Shown here: positions 25,731-32,694 of the stretch, piece by piece
How the letters are laid out: each line of letters opens with the position of its first letter
Position numbering within the stretch: the first letter of the stretch is position 1
Source: Henriciella mobilis
Lineage (GTDB): Bacteria; Pseudomonadota; Alphaproteobacteria; Caulobacterales; Hyphomonadaceae
Direction: 5' to 3'
DNA: 64,000 nt
Assembly: GCF_003576315.1 (NCBI RefSeq)
Contig: NZ_QWFZ01000032.1
Coordinates: 24,932 to 88,931, forward strand
Made by a program: the position numbers and the translations under genes
Notes under the pieces: generated by a model
The model's input: the letters and a program-made list of their open reading frames with translations, nothing else
Told to the model about the DNA's origin: nothing
Database searches by the model: none

Positions 25731-26165
25731 CTAAAGCTCCGTCAGTGCTCGAACGACTTCCGCGTCAAAGACGATCGCTTGTTCCTCGGTAAGGATCTCG
25801 CGCATCTCAAACACATGCTCGATAGTGACTTTTTGCAGCTCCCCCATGGCTGTGTGGAAATCATCGATGGCCGCCTGAACAGCGGGCGAATAGGATTTGT
25901 CGGCCTCCATTGCGCCAGCAAGTGCCAAGTTGGCCGCGCGAAGCTTTTGTTCCAGCTCAGCCTTTCTGGCCGCGAAACGGTGTTCGATTAGCTCGAGTTC
26001 TGCTTCCTGATCCGCTGAGAGATCCAAGTCGTGATGGACCAGCTCATGCAAACCAGAAGCTGTTTCGACCGGATGCGTTACAGACCAGTTTCCAGCGACA
26101 AACACGCCGGTCATGCCCGCGCACAGGGCTAGGAAAACGACAATGATCCAGTGTTCTAGTTTCAT
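25731..26165 (-). CDS. CnrX-like periplasmic metal sensor
   Basis: The protein has 144 residues. It has one N-terminal membrane anchor (IIVVFLALCAGMTGVFVAG, about residues 7-25), then an all-helical periplasmic domain with HELVHHDLDLSADQEAELELIEHRFAARKAEL and TIEHVFEMREILTEEQ. Paired His residues before the first long helix and His/Glu/Met in the last helix match the metal site layout of CnrX and the Spy/CpxP-related Metal_resist family. CnrX binds metal and releases sigma from the CnrY anti-sigma. The start ATG lies 8 bp after the anti-sigma stop. Confidence 0.82.
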   Translation of the reverse strand: MKLEHWIIVVFLALCAGMTGVFVAGNWSVTHPVETASGLHELVHHDLDLSADQEAELELIEHRFAARKAELEQKLRAANLALAGAMEADKSYSPAVQAAIDDFHTAMGELQKVTIEHVFEMREILTEEQAIVFDAEVVRALTEL

Positions 26166-26173
26166 TACTCCTC

Positions 26174-26491
26174 TTACCTCAGAAGCCCGGAAGGGGCATA
26201 TGGGGCGTCAACAGAGAAGACCGAAAAATCGCTCGGCGATGACTGGCTGGGCGCCCCGAACAATCCGACCAAAAGGCCGATTGCAACGGCAAGCGCAACC
26301 GCCGCGGTTCGACTTACTGCCGGTGTCGCAAAAAGGCGTCTGTCTGTGGCAATCGCTGCGGGCGAAGCTGGGTGTCCGGCTGGGTTGCGCGCGTCAATCC
26401 GCTCCCAAACCTCGGCTTCGAGATTGTGAAGGTCGCGATCAAGGGGCGCCGCCTTCAGATCTTTGATGAGCGCGTCTATGTCATTTTTCAT
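26174..26491 (-). CDS. CnrY-like membrane anti-sigma factor
   Basis: This 105-residue protein has a short cytoplasmic part (residues 1-60, DIDALIKDLKAAPLDRDLHNLEAEVWERI) and a single membrane helix (about 60-80, TAAVALAVAIGLLVGLFG). A short periplasmic tail follows. This is the CnrY plan: the cytoplasmic helix holds the sigma factor and the tail contacts the CnrX dimer. GAAAGGAG precedes the ATG. It is the first gene of the three-gene operon and carries a candidate promoter of the sigma factor's own type, implying autoregulation. Confidence 0.75.
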   Translation of the reverse strand: MKNDIDALIKDLKAAPLDRDLHNLEAEVWERIDARNPAGHPASPAAIATDRRLFATPAVSRTAAVALAVAIGLLVGLFGAPSQSSPSDFSVFSVDAPYAPSGLLR

Positions 26492-26541
26492 GGCACTCTC
26501 CTTTCGAGAAGCAAATTTAGGGAGGATTACGTATTGTCAGA

Positions 26542-26566
26542 TACGCAGCAGCTATAGCGCTCCCTC
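26542..26566 (-). promoter_or_regulatory. Candidate autoregulatory ECF promoter of the CnrYXH-like operon
   Basis: On the minus strand GAGGG, 15 bases, GCGTA lies 51 bp upstream of the anti-sigma ATG. It matches the 24178-24202 site exactly in both blocks and in spacing. A T-rich stretch precedes the -35 block. Confidence 0.65.
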
Positions 26567-26628
26567 AAAAAACATTCATAAAAATCAGTATGCACCGATC
26601 GCGCGCCTGACAATGCCGATCTGCATGT

Positions 26629-26653
26629 GAGGGATGATACCTGTCGACACGTA
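26629..26653 (+). promoter_or_regulatory. Candidate ECF promoter for the 26693 membrane protein
   Basis: GAGGG, 15 bases, ACGTA, ending 40 bp before the ATG at 26693. Only the first base of the -10 block differs from the autoregulatory site, which lies 63 bp away in the opposite orientation. Confidence 0.6.
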
Positions 26654-26692
26654 GAAATTGGCAACCTGATCGCATTTTCGCAAGAGACGCCA

Positions 26693-27172
26693 ATGACGCA
26701 AGAACTGGACATCCCGAAACCAACCACAGCTCCAAACTGGCGGTTGTTACAGTTCTTTTTCGCCTACATTCTGATTATCGCGGTCGCAAACTTGATCTGG
26801 GAAATCGCCCACGCGCCGCTTTACACGATCTGGATTGATGGGACACGCGCCGAGATCGCATTCGCGATTGCTCACTGCACATTTGGCGATGTCCTAATCG
26901 CCGGGTCTTCGCTGTCGATCGCCTGGCTCATCGCGGGGCGCCGTGGATGGCCAGACAAAAACTATTGGCGAGTCGCAGGTTTAAGCCTCCTGATCGGACT
27001 GACCTATACAGTGTTCAGCGAATGGCTGAATATTTCGATCCGCGAAAGCTGGGCCTACCGCGAAGCAATGCCGACGATCGGACCGCTCAACACCGGGCTG
27101 TCGCCGCTCTTGCAGTGGCTGATCATCCCCAGTCTGATCTTTGCCTGGCTGAAAAGCGCGATGCGTCGGTGA
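26693..27172 (+). CDS. Uncharacterised four-helix membrane protein
   Basis: ATG 26693 (MTQELDIPKP) gives 159 residues; the frame extends upstream but would run over the promoter motif. Four helices are predicted at about 19-40, 60-84, 92-112 and 137-155. Loops contain WEIAHAPLYTIWIDG, AHCTFGDVLIAG and FSEWLNISIRESWAYREAMP, with His, Cys, Glu and Asp residues that could bind metal. No known family was recognised. It diverges from the CnrYXH-like operon and precedes the CopA gene, each with the same promoter motif, so a copper-envelope role is inferred. Confidence 0.65.
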   Translation: MTQELDIPKPTTAPNWRLLQFFFAYILIIAVANLIWEIAHAPLYTIWIDGTRAEIAFAIAHCTFGDVLIAGSSLSIAWLIAGRRGWPDKNYWRVAGLSLLIGLTYTVFSEWLNISIRESWAYREAMPTIGPLNTGLSPLLQWLIIPSLIFAWLKSAMRR

Positions 27173-27190
27173 CGGTTCGCTAAAGTGTCG

Positions 27191-27221
27191 CACCTCATAC
27201 CCCAAGGGGGCATAAGGGGTG
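27191..27221. repeat. Imperfect inverted repeat in the copA leader
   Basis: CACCTCAT with a C-run on the left faces a G-run with ATAAGGGGTG on the right; most positions pair. It overlaps the -35 block of the candidate ECF promoter, so a second regulator may act here. The repeat is too imperfect to assign to a known operator family. Confidence 0.3.
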
Positions 27222-27238
27222 CCCGGTCTGGCCGCGTA
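27214..27238 (+). promoter_or_regulatory. Candidate ECF promoter of the copAB genes
   Basis: AAGGG, 15 bases, GCGTA, ending 70 bp before the ATG at 27308. The -10 block is identical to the autoregulatory site; the -35 block differs at its first base. Confidence 0.55.
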
Positions 27239-27307
27239 ACCATCCGACAACGACGCCTATTCCTCCCCCAATATTCCAGCGGCGTCCAACGCAATAAGGA
27301 GAACATC

Positions 27308-28906
27308 ATGCGTTCCAAACTCGCCGGACTGCTCATCGCGACAAGCAGCTTGATCGCGCCCGCCGCACTCGCAGACGTTTATAATCTGGAGATCGACCAG
27401 TTTGAACGGACGGTCGATGGCAAGACGCTGACCGGCGTCAGCATCAACGGGACGAGCCCTGGCCCTCTACTGCGACTGCGTGAAGGCGAAGACGTCACCA
27501 TCAATGTCACCAATACACTCGATGTAGATACCTCGCTTCACTGGCATGGGATTATCCTGGACGCTGGTATGGATGGCGTTCCGGGGATCAGTTTTGACGG
27601 CATCGCGCCGGGCGAGACCTACACTTACAACTTCACCGCCAACCAGTCAGGCACCTACTGGTACCATGGACACTCTGCGCTGCAGGAACAGGAGGGCGTC
27701 TTCGCGCCCATCATAATCGAACCGGCACAGCCGGACCCCTTCGAGTATGATCGCGAGCATGTGATCATTCTCGCCGACTGGCTGAACGACAGTCCCTACA
27801 AAGCGCTCGCCAATCTCAAGAAGCGCTCGAACTATTACAATTACAATCGCCGAACCGTTTTCGACCTCTGGCGTGATTGGACAAATGCTGATGGCGGCGA
27901 AAAGACCGACGTCATCCAGGAGCGACTGGCGTGGGGCCGGATGCGCATGGATCCAACCGACATTGTCGACATTACCGGCTACTCGTTTCTGGTGAACGGT
28001 GAAACGCCTGAAGACAATTGGAGCGGTCTTTTCGAACCGGGCGAGAAAGTCCGTCTCCGGTTCATCAATGCTGCCGCCATGACCTATTTCGACGTCAAGA
28101 TTCCGGGACTCAAAATGACAGTGGTCCAGGCCGATGGTCAGAACATCGAGCCAGTCTCGGTTGATGAGTTCCCGATCGCTATCGCTGAAACCTTCGACGT
28201 TATCGTCGAGCCTGAGGCGGGACAATCATATACGATCTTCGCCGCTGCAAAGGACCGATCAGGATATGCCCGCGGCACACTCAGCGAGACACCCGGCGCC
28301 GAAGCGGCGATCCCGGAACTTGGGCCCCGGCCAGAGCTGACAATGGCAGCGATGGGCGAAGGCCATGCCAGCCACGGCGCGATGGCTGATGGTGAAGCTA
28401 CCGGCATGGATGAGATGACCATGGACATGAGTGGAGACGCCCATAGCGGACATGGCGAAATGCCTGCGATGGAGCAAGGACAGAAAGTCCTCACCTATGA
28501 CGATCTCCGCGCGCTCACGCCATATACGGACCGGCGAGCTCCAGATCGCGAGGTCGAGCTTCGTCTCACAGGGAACATGGAACGGTATTTCTGGTCGATT
28601 AACGACGTGAAGTTCGGTGACGCCGGCCCGCTGGAGTTTAATTACGGCGAACGCGTTCGTATCACATTCAAGAATGAAACCATGATGGAGCACCCGATGC
28701 ACCTGCATGGATTGTGGATGGATCTGGTGAATGGCGAGGGCGACATGGCGCCCCGCAAGCACACGATCACGATCCGGCCAGGTGAAACTATCTCCGCCGA
28801 TGTAACCGTCGATGCCACCGGATCCTGGGCCTTCCACTGCCACATTCTCCAGCACGCCGCGACCGGCATGTTCCGGCAAGTCGACGTCATTGGCGGCGCT
28901 CAATAA
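27308..28906 (+). CDS. copA: Multicopper oxidase, copper resistance protein A
   Basis: ATG 27308 follows AAGGAG and gives 532 residues with a signal peptide (to about ALA, residue 21). The copper ligands are in LHWHGI (near residue 77), TYWYHGHSALQEQEG, HPMHLHGLW, and WAFHCHILQHAATGM at the C-terminus; together they supply the type 1 and the trinuclear sites. A Met/His-rich insert (about residues 345-395: MAAMGEGHASHGAM, GMDEMTMDMSGDAHSGHGEM) marks the CopA/PcoA group that oxidises Cu(I) in the periplasm. It is followed 24 bp later by CopB. Confidence 0.95.
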   Translation: MRSKLAGLLIATSSLIAPAALADVYNLEIDQFERTVDGKTLTGVSINGTSPGPLLRLREGEDVTINVTNTLDVDTSLHWHGIILDAGMDGVPGISFDGIAPGETYTYNFTANQSGTYWYHGHSALQEQEGVFAPIIIEPAQPDPFEYDREHVIILADWLNDSPYKALANLKKRSNYYNYNRRTVFDLWRDWTNADGGEKTDVIQERLAWGRMRMDPTDIVDITGYSFLVNGETPEDNWSGLFEPGEKVRLRFINAAAMTYFDVKIPGLKMTVVQADGQNIEPVSVDEFPIAIAETFDVIVEPEAGQSYTIFAAAKDRSGYARGTLSETPGAEAAIPELGPRPELTMAAMGEGHASHGAMADGEATGMDEMTMDMSGDAHSGHGEMPAMEQGQKVLTYDDLRALTPYTDRRAPDREVELRLTGNMERYFWSINDVKFGDAGPLEFNYGERVRITFKNETMMEHPMHLHGLWMDLVNGEGDMAPRKHTITIRPGETISADVTVDATGSWAFHCHILQHAATGMFRQVDVIGGAQ

Positions 28907-28930
28907 CAAACACCCATAAGGATAAAACAG

Positions 28931-29626
28931 ATGAAACCCAATTTCCTGATCGTGGGTGCGCTCGCCATGGCGACCGCCCTGCCGGCCCTCGCAACCGAAG
29001 GTGACCCGGTCTACAATTACACGTTGATCGAAGCCGATATTGCCGAGATTGATGATGAAACCGTCGGTGCCTTTGATGCCCAAGGCTGGGTCGGCGGTGA
29101 TTATAATCGCTTTTGGTGGAAGACTGAAGGTGAGTTTGCCGATGGCGACTTCGAGGACGCCGAGGTCCAAGCGCTGTATTCACGCTACATTTCAAAATTC
29201 TGGGATGCGCAGATTGGTGTGCGCTACGACCTTGAGCCTAAAGGCGAGACCTATGGCGTTATAGGGCTGCAAGGTCTTGCGCCCTACTTCTTCGAAGTTG
29301 ATGCCGCCGCCTTTGTCTCTTCGAGTGGCGATGTCAGCGCCCGATTTGAAGCCACGGGCGAACTTTTGTTCACGCAACGCCTGATCCTCGAACCCGGCAT
29401 TGCGCTAGATTTCTATGCCGAAGACGATCCGTCCCGGCAGATTGGTTCGGGATTAGCGACGGCGGAATATAGCGCTCAATTGCGCTATGAATTCACCCGT
29501 GAATTCGCACCTTATGTCGAGCTTGCCTATGAAGAAGCCTATGGCGACACCGCTGACTTTCAACGATTGGAAACCGGCAGCGCGGATGACACCGTTTTTA
29601 AAGTCGGCTTGCGAACCATGTTCTAG
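28931..29626 (+). CDS. copB: Copper resistance protein B (outer membrane)
   Basis: The protein has 231 residues with a signal peptide (MKPNFLIVGALAMATALPALA). The CopB/PcoB barrel pattern follows, with WVGGDYNRFWWKTEGEF, EVQALYSRYISKFWDAQIGVRYDLEP and a C-terminal RTMF. It works with CopA in periplasmic and outer-membrane copper handling. The usual Met/His-rich N-terminal extension of plasmid CopB is absent here, so it is a short chromosomal-type form. The operon ends at a strong hairpin (29693-29720) that touches the IS boundary. Confidence 0.92.
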   Translation: MKPNFLIVGALAMATALPALATEGDPVYNYTLIEADIAEIDDETVGAFDAQGWVGGDYNRFWWKTEGEFADGDFEDAEVQALYSRYISKFWDAQIGVRYDLEPKGETYGVIGLQGLAPYFFEVDAAAFVSSSGDVSARFEATGELLFTQRLILEPGIALDFYAEDDPSRQIGSGLATAEYSAQLRYEFTREFAPYVELAYEEAYGDTADFQRLETGSADDTVFKVGLRTMF

Positions 29627-29692
29627 CGATTCTTAGGAGGCAGCGTTTCTATTGGCGACTCCGGACCGGCAATCAATCAGCAGACGGAAGCT

Positions 29693-29720
29693 AAGGCCCG
29701 CATCGAAGGATGCGGGCCTT
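29693..29720 (+). terminator. Terminator-like hairpin after copB
   Basis: AAGGCCCGCATC (29693-29704) and GATGCGGGCCTT (29709-29720) form a perfect 12-bp stem with a GAAG loop. The last T is also the first base of the IS3 terminal repeat, so the element lies exactly against the terminator, whose T-tail may have been lost. Confidence 0.7.
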
Positions 29721-29745
29721 GACCTGAGCCCTTCGGCTCCCTCGT

Positions 29746-30621
29746 TTATTTCGAGAGTCTGACCCTTTCATAGTCCAAGGTTTGATGTCTGGCGAGCGCG
29801 CCGGGAGTGGAGCCCCCGACAAGCTCGAGCGACCGGCGCGCTGCGGGCGTCAGCCCGCCCAGCGATGAGTGAGGCCGGTGATGATTGTAATCGTGCCGCC
29901 AGCGCCCCAGTACCTTTCTGGCGTGGGAGAGACTGTCGAAGACTTCCTCGTTGAGGCATTCGTCACGGAGCTTGCCATTGAAGCTCTCGACGAAGCCGTT
30001 CTGCTGCGGCTTGCCCGGCGCGATGTAGTGCCAGGCGATGCCGGTCTCGTTCTGCCATTCCAGGATGGCGCGCGAGGTCAGCTCGGTCCCATTGTCCGAG
30101 ACGATGGTCTCCGGCCGGCCATAGAGGCGGATGCAGCGATCAAGCTCCCGCGCCACACGCGCGCCTGACAGGGAGGTGTCGGCCACCAGTGCCAGGCATT
30201 GCCGGGTATAGTCGTCGATCACGTTCAGCATCCGGAACCGCCGCGCCGGACCGAAGACATCAGACACAAAGTCAAGGCTCCAGCGTTTCGATGGACCGTC
30301 CGGGACAGGCATCGGCTCGCGCGTCCCGGTGGCGCGCTTGCGTCCCCGTCGTCGCTTCACCGCCAGGCCTTCCTCCCTGTAGAGGCGCCTCAGCTTCTTG
30401 TGGTTCATAACGATGCCTTCGCGTTCGAGCATCAAGCCGATGCGGCGATAGCCGAACCGGCGGCGCGTTGCCGCGATCTCGCGCATACATTTGCGGATCT
30501 CCGGATTATCCGGCTCCGCTTCTCGCCTGACAGTCTTCGGATCGACGCTGACCAGTCGGCAGGCGCGACGCTGGGAGATGTCATGATCCGACATCGCTCC
30601 GAGCGCCGCCACCCGCTTCAA
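29746..30621 (-). CDS. IS3-family transposase OrfB (DDE integrase domain)
   Basis: The protein has 291 residues. A helix-turn-helix-like start ([20 protein letters not shown]) and [16 protein letters not shown] precede an rve integrase core: Asp in [10 protein letters not shown], Asp in [11 protein letters not shown] and Glu in [18 protein letters not shown]. The C-terminus has the [14 protein letters not shown] segment. It is normally made as an OrfAB fusion by -1 frameshifting from orfA. All catalytic residues are present and no stop is seen, so it may be active. Confidence 0.92.
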   Translation of the reverse strand: MKRVAALGAMSDHDISQRRACRLVSVDPKTVRREAEPDNPEIRKCMREIAATRRRFGYRRIGLMLEREGIVMNHKKLRRLYREEGLAVKRRRGRKRATGTREPMPVPDGPSKRWSLDFVSDVFGPARRFRMLNVIDDYTRQCLALVADTSLSGARVARELDRCIRLYGRPETIVSDNGTELTSRAILEWQNETGIAWHYIAPGKPQQNGFVESFNGKLRDECLNEEVFDSLSHARKVLGRWRHDYNHHRPHSSLGGLTPAARRSLELVGGSTPGALARHQTLDYERVRLSK

Positions 30622-30632
30622 CTGGGGCGTCG

Positions 30633-30896
30633 TCAGTACTTTCCCAGCAGATCCTTCAGAACGACATTATCAAGCATCGCATCCGCCAGAAGGCGCTTCA
30701 ATTTCGCGTTCTCACCCTCCAGCGTCTTCAGCCGGCGGGCATCGGACACGTCCATCCCGCCGAACTTTGCCTTCCATTTGTAGAAGGTGGCCGAGCTGAC
30801 GCCATGACGCCGGCAGACATCCGCCGTCGACATGCCGCGCTCCTGTTCCGCCAGGATCGCGATGATCTGTTCTTCCGTGAATTTGCTCTTGCGCAT
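30633..30896 (-). CDS. IS3-family transposase OrfA
   Basis: This 87-residue protein has the HTH ([42 protein letters not shown]) and a leucine-zipper-like helix ([26 protein letters not shown]) typical of IS3 OrfA. It binds the terminal repeats and lies just upstream of orfB, in another frame. Confidence 0.92.
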   Translation of the reverse strand: MRKSKFTEEQIIAILAEQERGMSTADVCRRHGVSSATFYKWKAKFGGMDVSDARRLKTLEGENAKLKRLLADAMLDNVVLKDLLGKY

Positions 30897-30957
30897 TGTC
30901 TGTCTCCATAACGACAGACTCTCAATTCAAATGCGGGACCAATCGGGGCTCAGGTCA

Positions 30958-31035
30958 ATACCCGCGTTGAAGCAACGCCTTAGCGACACGCTTTTCAGGC
31001 GCGGCCAATGAGCCTTGTTTTGATCGCTTAGCCAT
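30958..31035 (-). pseudogene. 5' fragment of a gene cut by the IS element
   Basis: The minus strand from ATG 31035 reads MAKRSKQGSLAAPEKRVAKA, then LLQRGY, and runs into the IS end at 30957. The continuation is not found on the other side of the element. The basic, Ala-rich start with PEKRVAKALLQRG looks like the beginning of a small DNA-related protein, but the family is not certain. Confidence 0.5.
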
Positions 31036-31220
31036 TTCAAAAAACTAGCACAGATCTCTTAAGAGTTGATTTTTTGATTTTCTTCAACTCGTCCGAGTTG
31101 CGGACGATTTGGCTAATTGAACTCAGATTGGCGCTAAATCGAGAGGCAGCGATGAGCGCCCTAGTTAGAGCGTTTGGTGTGACTTCGCACCATTATCCGA
31201 AAACGAAGCATGCCAGATCA
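31036..31220. other. Intergenic region with two mutually exclusive hairpins
   Basis: No gene is visible. CAACTCG/CGAGTTG (31085-31100) and TCGTCCG/CGGACGA (31089-31107) overlap, so only one of the two hairpins can form at a time. The region is AT-rich on its left side (runs of T near 31070). It would carry the promoter of the truncated minus-strand gene. Confidence 0.4.
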
Positions 31221-32501
31221 TCAGAACTGATACACCGGCGCAAACCCGCCGCCGCTGGTGCGGAAGTTGGTCGTCTGTCCCTGATAAACGCGGGCAGCCA
31301 ACAGCAGTGTTTTCCCGGCATAAGTGTAAAGCCGAACGTCATACTTCAGTGTTACCGGCTCTTGGTCGACAGTTACAGCGCGCACCGTCGGCGGGACCAG
31401 GGCTTGAGCAATATAATCCCCTTCCAGGATTGCCGACCAGACGCGTTTCGTCAGCTTGTCACCACGATAAGCAGCACGGCTGCCAAAACCCGCGGCGGGT
31501 TTAAAGAAGTATCCTCGCCGCGTCGCCCAAAGCTCATCAGCGACGTCTTCGGTAACGCGCCGCGTATCGGGGATCGCCGCAAGCACCTGTCGGTCTGCGT
31601 CATCCGCGCCAAACGATTTAAGCGAATCTGGATCGCTAAGCCAAATCAGGTTTCGTTTGTTGGCATAGAGCGCGTGGTGGCGCGGCGCCGGACTGATAAC
31701 CACCGCCTCGTCGAGGAGCGCGGCGCGCAGATGTGCATGACCTGGCTCGGACAGATCAAAATCCGTTAGCCGATTATAGACCATGTCGATAGCTCTTCCA
31801 CCGTGCGCAAGATCGCCGTTCTCATAGGTGAGCGCCTCGGGGTCAAGGATGAGGGTTTCGATGCCGTTGCGGGCCAACAAGTCTCTCGCGAGCACCATGT
31901 CCGGATAGAGATACTGCCCAGATGCGTCCTGATCGAGAATAGCCAACCTGCCCGGACGGCCCTCCCGTCCCGTCGCCTGCCACTCAGAGATGAAGCTTTC
32001 AACAAGGACTGCATCGATTGCGTCCGAATCCGCGAGACGCGCGTCTCCGCAAGCCTCAGCATGTTTCGCCGCAGCGCGCTGGAGCTCGCTGACCAGGAAG
32101 GCTCCGCCGGCATTTGTATTTATCTCAATGAGTTTGGGTCCGTCTTCAGAGATGTGAAAATCGTATCCCATGAACAGACCGCGTGCGCCGGTCTGAGCGC
32201 TGAAAATATTATCATTTGAGCGTGCCAGGGCGACCTCTTGATAAGACGTCAGGGATGCCACCGCTTCAATTGCAGACACTTGCGCCTGCATCGCCCGCAG
32301 GTCCGATGGTGAGACAAAAACGGCCGTGGCCGCAAATAGATTGGGCCGCGCCGCCAGAAGCGCCGAGAGCTCATCATTGCCGGCATGATCCAAAATGGCT
32401 TCATCAAGATCGGCCCTGCCGAGCGTCATGCAAAAGCAGGACTTGTTGAGGGAAATCAAATCACTTGCGCCAGGCAGTTCGCAGGTTTTATCGCACCGCA
32501 T
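31221..32501 (-). CDS. ATP-grasp-like protein next to phosphoketolase
   Basis: ATG 32501 is preceded by AAAGGGG and gives 426 residues. GYDFHISEDGPKLIEINTNAGGAFL (about residues 110-134) and the C-terminal KYDVRLYTYAGKTLLLAARVYQGQTTNFRTSGGGFAPV resemble an ATP-grasp fold with acidic metal-binding residues and a final glycine loop. Such enzymes ligate a carboxylate to an amine or thiol using ATP. It diverges from the phosphoketolase-like gene across 193 bp, which suggests shared control. The substrate is unknown. Confidence 0.6.
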   Translation of the reverse strand: MRCDKTCELPGASDLISLNKSCFCMTLGRADLDEAILDHAGNDELSALLAARPNLFAATAVFVSPSDLRAMQAQVSAIEAVASLTSYQEVALARSNDNIFSAQTGARGLFMGYDFHISEDGPKLIEINTNAGGAFLVSELQRAAAKHAEACGDARLADSDAIDAVLVESFISEWQATGREGRPGRLAILDQDASGQYLYPDMVLARDLLARNGIETLILDPEALTYENGDLAHGGRAIDMVYNRLTDFDLSEPGHAHLRAALLDEAVVISPAPRHHALYANKRNLIWLSDPDSLKSFGADDADRQVLAAIPDTRRVTEDVADELWATRRGYFFKPAAGFGSRAAYRGDKLTKRVWSAILEGDYIAQALVPPTVRAVTVDQEPVTLKYDVRLYTYAGKTLLLAARVYQGQTTNFRTSGGGFAPVYQF

Positions 32502-32694
32502 CAAAACCCCTTTCTGGGCGAGACTGAACCATCACACTCATCGCCTTTCTCCTGCTTATAGGCTGCGTTTCTGGACCGCGAAAGCCAGCCTGAATCCACG
32601 CAAATCTGATCGTGAGGGTTTGCCCGCCACGCGCCGTATCAAGACTGCTCACCTGATTTTTGATGCGCGAACTGGCAGGGGGATATCGACGATC

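Larger units (their letters stand above)
29720..30957 (-). mobile_element. IS3-family insertion sequence (complete)
   Basis: A 1,238-bp element bounded by inverted terminal repeats TGACCTGAGCCC (29720-29731) and its complement (30946-30957), with the orfA and orfB transposase genes on the minus strand. No matching direct repeats are seen on the two flanks (GCCT versus ATAC), so sequence on one side was probably lost after insertion. It separates the copAB operon from a truncated gene. Confidence 0.85.

Noticed and set aside
32446..32459. TTGAG-GGAA-ATCAA, a near-match to the FNR box
   Set aside because: It lies inside the coding region of the ATP-grasp gene when the supported start at 32501 is used, and about 240 bp from the phosphoketolase start.
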